DNA of 64,000 nt. Source: Flagellimonas lutimaris (lineage in GTDB: Bacteria > Bacteroidota > Bacteroidia > Flavobacteriales > Flavobacteriaceae). The position numbers and the translations under genes were made by a program. The notes under the pieces are model-generated. The model saw only the letters and a program-made list of their open reading frames with translations, had not been told where the DNA came from and did no database searches. Shown here piece by piece: positions 62,482-64,000 of the stretch. Within the stretch, counting starts at the first letter, position 1. Each line of letters opens with the position of its first letter. The DNA lies in assembly GCF_003581615.1 (NCBI RefSeq), contig NZ_QXFH01000072.1, positions 62,001 to 126,000 of the forward strand, read 5' to 3'.

Positions 62482-64000
62482 CTAATTCTCCAAGTTTTCC
62501 AACCACTCCCTTGCATTTACAAAAGCTTGTAGCCAAGGAGATATTTCATCGACTCTATCCTTTGGATAATGAGCCCAGTTCCAAGGGAAAGTTGAACGCT
62601 CAATGTGAGGCATGGTTACTAAATGTCGGCCTGTCTTATCACAAAGCATAGCAGTGTTGTAATCACTTCCGTTTGGATTTGCAGGATAGCCTTTGTAACC
62701 GTACTTGGCCACGATGTGGTATTGGTCTTCGGTATGGGGTAAACTAAATTTACCCTCTCCATGACTTATCCAAACCCCAAGCGTAGTGCCTGCCATGTTG
62801 GAAAGCATCACAGAGTTGTTCTTTTGGATTTTTACCGAGGTAAAATTGCTCTCGTGTTTATGTGAGTCATTGTAGGTCATTCTACCATGAGTATCATGCT
62901 CTGGGTTGATGAGGTCCAACTCCATAAACAATTGGCAACCATTACAAATCCCAACGGATAGTGTATCGGGTCTGGCGAAGAAATCTTTTAGTGCTTTATT
63001 GGCCTTTTCGTTGTATTTAAAGGCGCCTGCCCAACCTTTGGCACTTCCCAATACATCGGAGTTGGAAAAACCACCCACTGCACCAATAAATTGGATGTCT
63101 TCCAAAGTCTCCCTACCTGTAATAAGGTCGGTCATGTGCACATCTTTTACATCAAAACCGGCCAAATACATCGCGTTTGCCATTTCACGCTCGGAATTGC
63201 TTCCTTTTTCGCGAAGGATGGCTGCTTTGGGGCGATTGCTAAGTGGAGTCGAAGCCACTGGGAGTTTTCCATCAAAATTTTCTGGAAAAGTATAGTGTAA
63301 AGGCTGTTCCTTGTAATTGTCGAAACGATTTTTGGCCAAACCATTTGCGGTCTGTTTGTTGTCCAGTAAATAGGATGTTTTAAACCAAGTATCACGCAGG
63401 GAAGCAATGTTCAATCCTATTTCAACACCATTATTTTTGATTTCCAAGGTACTTTCAGAAGTTGGAGTACCGATTTTGGTAAATTCCACACCAGCTGCCT
63501 CCAAAACTTTTTCCACAGAGACATCTTTCGCTTGGAATACCACCCCAATATTTTCAGAAAACAATAGTTTGATGATATCTTGTTCTCCAATGCTGGATAA
63601 ATCCAATTTGGCACCCAAATCGTTATCAGCAAAACAAAGTTCCAAGAGCGTAGTGATTAAACCACCTGAAGCCACATCGTGCCCAGCTAAAACTTGACCT
63701 TCTTTGATGAGTTTCTGCAAGGTGTTGAAAACAGTTTTTAGATAATCAGCCCGCAAAACAGAAGGAGCTTCATCACCAATACCGTTCAAAATTTGTGCAA
63801 AGGAAGAACCGCCCAATTTGTGGCTGTCCTTGGATATGTTGATGTAGTAAATATCCCCGCCATCTTTTTGCAAAACAGGTTCCACCACTTGGGTTATGTT
63901 ATTGCAATTCGCACCAGCAGAAATGATTACCGTTCCTGGAGATAAGACTTCACCGTCCTTGTACTTTTGCTTCATGGATAATGAATCCTTTCCGGTTGGA
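62482..64000 (-). CDS. purL: Phosphoribosylformylglycinamidine synthase, C-terminal part (cut by window edge)
   Basis: Only the 3' part is present; the reading frame is open to the window end, where GKDSLSMKQK is encoded, a PurL signature. It continues through an ATP-binding/AIRS C-terminal domain (VLAGHDVASGGLITTLLELCFA) to the class I glutaminase domain with the nucleophile Cys in GICNGCQLF and the His-Glu pair in MPHIERST. The large single-chain PurL type makes FGAM in purine synthesis, with ammonia from its own glutaminase. The first in-frame ATG at 63975 is internal and not the true start. Confidence 0.96.
   Translation of the reverse strand, partial: PTGKDSLSMKQKYKDGEVLSPGTVIISAGANCNNITQVVEPVLQKDGGDIYYINISKDSHKLGGSSFAQILNGIGDEAPSVLRADYLKTVFNTLQKLIKEGQVLAGHDVASGGLITTLLELCFADNDLGAKLDLSSIGEQDIIKLLFSENIGVVFQAKDVSVEKVLEAAGVEFTKIGTPTSESTLEIKNNGVEIGLNIASLRDTWFKTSYLLDNKQTANGLAKNRFDNYKEQPLHYTFPENFDGKLPVASTPLSNRPKAAILREKGSNSEREMANAMYLAGFDVKDVHMTDLITGRETLEDIQFIGAVGGFSNSDVLGSAKGWAGAFKYNEKANKALKDFFARPDTLSVGICNGCQLFMELDLINPEHDTHGRMTYNDSHKHESNFTSVKIQKNNSVMLSNMAGTTLGVWISHGEGKFSLPHTEDQYHIVAKYGYKGYPANPNGSDYNTAMLCDKTGRHLVTMPHIERSTFPWNWAHYPKDRVDEISPWLQAFVNAREWLENLEN

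Overview
The window is a continuous piece of a Bacteroidota chromosome, almost certainly a marine-type Flavobacteriaceae (the gene set resembles Muricauda/Flagellimonas relatives, but genus is inference). Reasons: low-to-moderate GC; promoters with the Bacteroidota -7 element TAnnTTTG; many secreted or lipobox proteins; a PorP/SprF-family protein; an outer-membrane TonB receptor with a carboxypeptidase-like N-terminal domain; 2TM-domain proteins; and lineage-typical families such as DUF2490, DUF4870, DUF2461, VPS10-like repeats and a LETM1-like biofilm protein. I see no rRNA, tRNA, CRISPR array, transposase or prophage. All genes look intact, and only the last gene (purL) is cut by the window edge.

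Layout: 0.2-4 kb holds trxB, a small secreted protein and a translationally coupled AONS-like/dipeptide-epimerase pair. 4-7.7 kb is a stress-envelope cassette (DUF2807, PspC, PadR, DUF4870) with a probable PadR operator over the DUF4870 -33 element. 7.8-12.2 kb holds small metabolic genes (DUF4442, AIM24 family, DUF2461, NudK, PBP4-type carboxypeptidase). 12.2-20.5 kb holds oxyR, DUF2141 divergent from a TonB receptor, DoxX, GNAT, a PorP/SprF-SPOR fusion, a PaiB-like protein and an NTF2-like lipoprotein.

21-25.3 kb is the most unusual region: a TPR-like secreted protein, a LytS-type histidine kinase ending in a 2TM domain, four stand-alone 2TM proteins and a LytTR response regulator. Upstream of this locus, inside it, and on both sides of the DUF2141/TonB-receptor intergenic region, I find four copies of one promoter architecture: two 9-bp LytTR-type half-sites exactly 21 bp apart, with the last base of a -7-like element exactly 41 bp after the second half-site. 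This predicts a small LytTR regulon linking the two-component/2TM locus with a surface-receptor locus 7 kb away.

25.4-35 kb holds a LETM1-like protein, two DUF4331 proteins with a TPR lipoprotein, MscS, CorA, an OmpW-like porin, an ECF sigma/anti-sigma pair, and YceI and Cu/Zn-SOD lipoproteins that share one signal/linker module. 35-50 kb is a protein- and peptide-degradation region (S9, VPS10-like, two amidohydrolases, MFS, M1, M28). 48.6-54.2 kb holds trehalose genes (OtsAB fusion, GH15). 54.3-62.4 kb is a fatty-acid beta-oxidation operon (MarR, HAD/ECH, thiolase, acyl-CoA dehydrogenase, with acyl-CoA ligase beside it) whose promoter is overlaid by a perfect 26-bp palindrome. 62.5-64 kb is the 3' part of purL.
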